The position numbers and the translations under genes were made by a program. This document shows positions 60,629 to 64,000 of a stretch of 64,000 nucleotides of DNA, one piece after another (position 1 is the stretch's first letter; each line of letters begins with the position of its first letter). Below the pieces are notes generated by a model that was not told the DNA's origin, searched no databases, and saw nothing but the letters and a program-made list of their open reading frames with translations. Source of the DNA: Novilysobacter_A longmucuonensis (GTDB lineage Bacteria > Pseudomonadota > Gammaproteobacteria > Xanthomonadales > Xanthomonadaceae); contig NZ_JBJMAW010000005.1 of assembly GCF_046600735.1 (NCBI RefSeq), positions 124,001 through 188,000 of the forward strand, in the 5' to 3' direction.

Positions 60629-62848
60629 ATGAACGCTCCGGCCGACTCGATCGACACGTCCCAGCCCCGGCCGGCCGGTACCAGGCCGAGCCGCGGCCAT
60701 GTCTGGGCCCTGGCGGTCTTGATCGGCTCGCTGTTCATCGTGTTGACGATGTGGCGCAGTGCCGCCGAGCGCGAAACCGACGCCGCCGAAGCCCGCTTCG
60801 TCAGCCAGACCAATGAGGTCCGCGACCTGCTGGGCGAGCGGCTGGTCAACTACGAGCTGGTCCTCAGGGGCGGCTCGGCGCTGTTCGCGACCGTGGCCCG
60901 GCCGAGCCCCCAGCAATGGCAGGCCTACGCCGACGGCATGGACATCGGTACGCGGTTTCCGGGGCTGGTCGGGCTCGGTTACGCGGGGTATGTGAGCCAT
61001 TCGCGACTGCCGGAACTGCAACTGGAATGGCGCGATTCCGGCTACGGCATGCTCGAAGTCGCCCCGCGCGGGGTCCGTCCTCACTACGGCCCGATCCTGT
61101 TCCTGGAGCCCAGGAGCATGGAGAACCTTTCCGCGATGGGCTACGACATGTACTCCGAGCCCACCCGCCATGCCGCGATGAAGGCGTCGCTGGAGTCCGG
61201 ACTGCCGCGGTTGTCCGGCGCGGTGCACCTGGTGCAGGACGGCGTCCATCGTTCGACCACCGGCCTGCTGCTGTACCTGCCGGTGTACCGCACCGGCGAT
61301 TCGCCGAGCTCGGAGGCGGCGCGGCGGCAGTCGATGCAGGGCTGGGTCTACATGCCGTTCCGGATGGAGGGCTTCGTCGCCACCGCGATCGACCACCGCC
61401 TGCGGGAGGAGCGCTTCAGAATCTACGACACCACCGACGGGATCGACAAGCTGCTGTTCACCACTTCGGAGCCGGCCCCCGAGGACCCCCCGGCATTCCG
61501 CCACTCGTCCGAACTGCAGGCCTATGGCCGCACCTGGCGCCTGGAGTTCGACTCCCCGCCGCTGGCGATTGCCGCGCCGCGCCTGAAACGGCTGCAGCAG
61601 ACGCTCGCGCTGGGGATCTTCGCCTCGCTGCTGCTGTACGCCATTGCCTGGATGCTGGCGCACACCGAGGCGCGGGCACACAAGCTGGCCGCGCGCATGA
61701 CCGAGGACTACCGCCGCAGCGAGCTGCGCTTCCGCAGCGCGATGCACCACTCGGCGGTCGGCGAGGCGCTGCTGGACAGCAAAGGCCGCATCGTCGAGGC
61801 GAACCCGGCGCTGGGCGGCATCGTCGGGCGCGATCCAGAGGCTCTGGTGGGCGAGCAGTTCGACGGCCTGTTCGAGGACACCGAAACCGACGAAGCGATC
61901 CGTGGCGACCACAATAGCCCCCGCGTCACCGACGAGCGGGGGGTGCGCCGCTACACCCGGCGGCTGCACCGCGAGGGCGGCCTGCCGCGGCACGCGCAGC
62001 TGACCCATTCGCCGGTGCCGGGGAATGTCGGCCAGGACGTCACCGGCCTGGTGCAGGTCGAGGACGTCACCGAGCGCCTGCGTGCGGAGGCTCGTGTGCA
62101 TGCGCTCAACCGTACGCTGGAGGCGCGCGTGGCGATTCGCACGCGCGAGTTGAGCCAGGCCAACCAGGAACTGGAGACCTTCGCCTACAGCGTGTCGCAC
62201 GACCTGCGCGCGCCGTTGCGCGCGATCGACGGCTTCAGTCGCACACTGGCCGAACGCTATGGCGACGCGCTCGACAGCACCGGACAAAGCTACCTGGCGC
62301 GAGTGCGCAAGGCTGCCGGCCGCATGGGCGAACTGATCGATGCGTTGCTCAAGATGAGCCGGGTGACCCGCAGCGAGCTCAAGGTGGAGTGCGTCGACCT
62401 CAGCCGGATGGCTGCCGACGTGGCCGAGGAGCTGCGTGCGGCCGAGCGCGACCACCATCCGGCGCTGACCATCGCGCCCGGACTGCAGGTCGAGGGCGAT
62501 GCAGCGCTGCTGCGCAACCTGCTGGACAACCTGCTCGGCAACGCATGGAAGTTCACCCGCGGGCGGGAAGATGCATGCATCGAGCTGGGCGCGGAGCCGA
62601 CCGCAGCGGGCGAGGTGGAATATTTCGTGCGCGACAACGGCGCCGGTTTCTCGCAGGAATACGTCGACAAGTTGTTCCGGCCGTTCCAGCGGCTGCATTC
62701 ACAGGACCAGTTCCCCGGCCACGGCATCGGACTGGCATCGGTCAAGCGCATCGTCGAACGCCATGGCGGCAGCATCCGCGCCGAGGGCCGGGAGGGCGAG
62801 GGCGCCACGTTCCGGTTCGTGCTGCCAGATCAGGGCTCGGACGGCTGA
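60629..62848 (+). CDS. CHASE-PAS hybrid-type sensor histidine kinase
   Basis: 739 residues, start ATG 60629. Membrane helix 1 at about 25-45 (ALAVLIGSLFIVLTMW), periplasmic CHASE domain (about 75-300, QAYADGMDIGTRFPGLVGLG and MGYDMYSEPTRHAAMKASLE), helix 2 about 325-345, a PAS domain (about 370-480, SAMHHSAVGEALLDSKGRIV), then HisKA with the phosphorylated histidine in YSVSHDLRAPLRAIDGFSR and an ATPase domain (LLDNLLGNAWKFT, DNGAGF, GHGIGLASVKRIVERHGG). No receiver domain. No adjacent response regulator, so it is an orphan kinase here. Probably senses an extracellular small molecule, unknown which. Confidence 0.92.
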   Translation: MNAPADSIDTSQPRPAGTRPSRGHVWALAVLIGSLFIVLTMWRSAAERETDAAEARFVSQTNEVRDLLGERLVNYELVLRGGSALFATVARPSPQQWQAYADGMDIGTRFPGLVGLGYAGYVSHSRLPELQLEWRDSGYGMLEVAPRGVRPHYGPILFLEPRSMENLSAMGYDMYSEPTRHAAMKASLESGLPRLSGAVHLVQDGVHRSTTGLLLYLPVYRTGDSPSSEAARRQSMQGWVYMPFRMEGFVATAIDHRLREERFRIYDTTDGIDKLLFTTSEPAPEDPPAFRHSSELQAYGRTWRLEFDSPPLAIAAPRLKRLQQTLALGIFASLLLYAIAWMLAHTEARAHKLAARMTEDYRRSELRFRSAMHHSAVGEALLDSKGRIVEANPALGGIVGRDPEALVGEQFDGLFEDTETDEAIRGDHNSPRVTDERGVRRYTRRLHREGGLPRHAQLTHSPVPGNVGQDVTGLVQVEDVTERLRAEARVHALNRTLEARVAIRTRELSQANQELETFAYSVSHDLRAPLRAIDGFSRTLAERYGDALDSTGQSYLARVRKAAGRMGELIDALLKMSRVTRSELKVECVDLSRMAADVAEELRAAERDHHPALTIAPGLQVEGDAALLRNLLDNLLGNAWKFTRGREDACIELGAEPTAAGEVEYFVRDNGAGFSQEYVDKLFRPFQRLHSQDQFPGHGIGLASVKRIVERHGGSIRAEGREGEGATFRFVLPDQGSDG

Positions 62849-62914
62849 GCCAACGGGATGGGCGCGGGCCGCGATGCGGGCACCTGCGCGCCGGCACCGG
62901 CGTTGCCGGCATCG

Positions 62915-63550
62915 TCATCGGCGCGGTGAGCGCGTGACCTCGATGCGATTGTCGATCTGCAGGTCGCCCGCGGCACTGGCGGCGATGTCCTCGGCGCGGT
63001 GCTTCATCCAGCGTTCGGCGACCTGGCCGCTGAGGGTGATGGTGTTCTCGTCGCATGCCACTCTGATGTCGGTGGCGTCGACATCCGGGTCCATGGTCAG
63101 GCTCTCGTGGATGTTTTCCATGACCCGGGCCTGTGACCGGCGGTAGTTCTTCGGCCCACGGCCGCGGTGGCTTTCGCGCGGATATTCACCGGCGGGGTGC
63201 ACCTGGTCGCTGTCCTCCTTGAATACGTTGGCGATGCGTCGCGCATAGTCGGCGGCGATGCTGTTGTGGTGCTCGTCGTCTCCGTGCGGACGTTCGTGTG
63301 GGCCGCCGCTGCGTTGGCCGGCACGGGTGCGCGGGCCGGAACGACCGCCGAGGCGGTCATCAAAAAGGCGGGGCAGGTGGTCGCCCTGGTCGCGCTGGTG
63401 GTCGCCGTCGTCCTCGTAGCGGAACGATGCCGGTTCGTCGCGGAACACCGGATCGCTGTAGCCCCGCGGATCCTCGTCGCGGCGGCGCGGTTCGTGGCTG
63501 GCGAACTGGCCGAACGGCGTCTCGGTGTGGAAGTGGCGGTGACCCTTCAT
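62915..63550 (-). CDS. BON-domain protein
   Basis: 211 residues from ATG 63550 (MKGHRHFHTETPFGQF) with GGAG upstream. The first 140 residues are charged and disordered, rich in Asp, Arg, His and Gly (EPRRRDEDPRGYSDPVFRDE). The C-terminal 75 residues form a BON domain (RVMENIHESLTMDPDVDATD, TITLSGQVAERWMKHRAEDI, IDNRIEVT). BON domains bind phospholipid or other surfaces. There is no signal peptide, so a cytosolic or DNA/stress-associated role is possible; similar proteins accompany stress-response genes. Confidence 0.82.
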   Translation of the reverse strand: MKGHRHFHTETPFGQFASHEPRRRDEDPRGYSDPVFRDEPASFRYEDDGDHQRDQGDHLPRLFDDRLGGRSGPRTRAGQRSGGPHERPHGDDEHHNSIAADYARRIANVFKEDSDQVHPAGEYPRESHRGRGPKNYRRSQARVMENIHESLTMDPDVDATDIRVACDENTITLSGQVAERWMKHRAEDIAASAAGDLQIDNRIEVTRSPRR

Positions 63551-63750
63551 AGCGGGCTCCTGTCGGTGTCGGGCGTGGCCGGGGCGGATCGTCTCGATGC
63601 CACCGGCATTCAGGACAGAACGCGCAAGAGCCGTGCCAGTGACCGACCGGGCCGCAAGGGGTCGGTCCTCGCGTCGGCGGGTGCAGTTTTTACGCCCGCC
63701 GGAAACTCTTTCGTGGGTTTTTTCTTTTGGAGCAACAGCAACAGCAGAAG

Positions 63751-63866
63751 CAAATCCTCCCCAACCCTCTTTTTTCAAAGGAGGGAGCAGTGCAAAGGAG
63801 GGAGCAGTGCGAAGGGAGAGAGCCGTGCAGTTCCCCCCTTTGAAAAAGGGGGGCAGGGGGGATTTG
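63751..63866. repeat. Compound inverted and tandem repeat
   Basis: Outer inverted arms: AAATCCTCCCCAACCCTCTT plus TTTTCAAAGG on the left and CCCCCCTTTGAAAAAGGGGG plus GCAGGGGGGATTT on the right. Inside, a 17-bp unit AAAGGAGGGAGCAGTGC is repeated at 63777 and 63794, with a decayed third copy at 63811. The 408-bp gap 63551-63958 holds nothing else that I recognise. Confidence 0.75.
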
Positions 63867-63958
63867 CTCTTCGCCCAAGCCGAACAATCCCCCAGCTTGA
63901 CACCTGTTTCATTGCACCTGATCCACGATCACGCGGTATCTCTGGCGCTCACCAACCA

Positions 63959-64000
63959 ATGAATGCCACCGAACAACGCGAGCAGATGGTGGAGTTTCAG
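63959..64000 (+). CDS. Start of a gene cut by the window end
   Basis: Fourteen codons from ATG 63959, MNATEQREQMVEFQ, open to the last base. The pattern xEQMVEFQ near the start recalls protein-L-isoaspartate O-methyltransferases (which open with an R-x-x-M-V-x-x-Q-I segment), but 14 residues cannot settle it. Confidence 0.3.
   Translation, partial: MNATEQREQMVEFQ

Noticed and set aside
60422..62698. 758-codon minus-strand frame opposite the histidine kinase
   Set aside because: Antisense shadow with no domain; it also runs through ssrA, whereas the plus-strand kinase has all conserved boxes.

Overview
The window is about 64 kb of GC-rich bacterial chromosome with dense, mostly third-position-GC coding. 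Gene content and order point to a gammaproteobacterium of the Xanthomonadaceae/Lysobacteraceae type, such as a Lysobacter or Luteimonas relative. This is an inference from three things: a bacterial kynurenine-to-2-aminomuconate pathway, a GlgE/TreS/TreYZ glucan-trehalose operon, and many intergenic palindromes of the GTAGGAGCGGCTTCAGCCGCGA type. No tRNA or rRNA gene, CRISPR array or intact insertion sequence was found. The only stable RNA gene is tmRNA.

Layout, left to right. 0-11.5 kb: acyl-CoA dehydrogenase, the large NAD-dependent glutamate dehydrogenase, NAD kinase, a 5'-nucleotidase, two small conserved-domain proteins and exonuclease I. 11.6-20 kb (minus strand): a kynurenine catabolic block. 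Its transcription order is SDR, 2-aminomuconate semialdehyde dehydrogenase, a small membrane protein, a beta-carbonic anhydrase, 2-aminomuconate deaminase, 3-hydroxyanthranilate dioxygenase, ACMS decarboxylase, kynureninase and kynurenine monooxygenase. Together these convert kynurenine to 4-oxalocrotonate; the carbonic anhydrase is the unexpected member. 20-31 kb: housekeeping genes asnS, an IscA-type protein, a DUF885 protein, rpsF-rpsR-rplI, dnaB, alr and a photolyase.

31-40 kb: cell-surface genes. These are a secreted subtilisin-like protease, an OmpA-type lipoprotein, gene fragments (MgtC and histidine kinase), and a plus-strand cluster of two DUF4402 secreted proteins, a PapD-like chaperone and a large usher-like outer-membrane protein. 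The first DUF4402 gene is preceded by what reads by eye as a c-di-GMP-I (GEMM) riboswitch. This is the strongest candidate in the window for a little-described system: a second-messenger-controlled surface structure built on the chaperone-usher plan.

40-58.5 kb (minus strand): a seven-gene operon glgE, treS-maltokinase, glgB, glgX, treZ, malQ, treY. Four of its six junctions overlap. It encodes both directions of the glucan-trehalose cycle: TreY/TreZ release trehalose from glucan, and TreS/maltokinase/GlgE/GlgB rebuild branched glucan from trehalose. glgB carries an in-frame palindromic repeat and a Gly-Ser microsatellite. 58.7-60.1 kb is a gene graveyard (pieces of an arsenic-type flavoprotein, a RhuM-family protein and an HTH regulator) between glgE and the 3' end of ssrA. 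60.1-64 kb: tmRNA, a CHASE-PAS histidine kinase, a BON-domain protein, a repeat cluster and the first codons of a gene that runs off the window.

A theme throughout is palindromic repeats of several families in intergenic spaces. At least four genes (sbcB, kmo, nbaD, treY) use a stop codon that lies inside a repeat arm.
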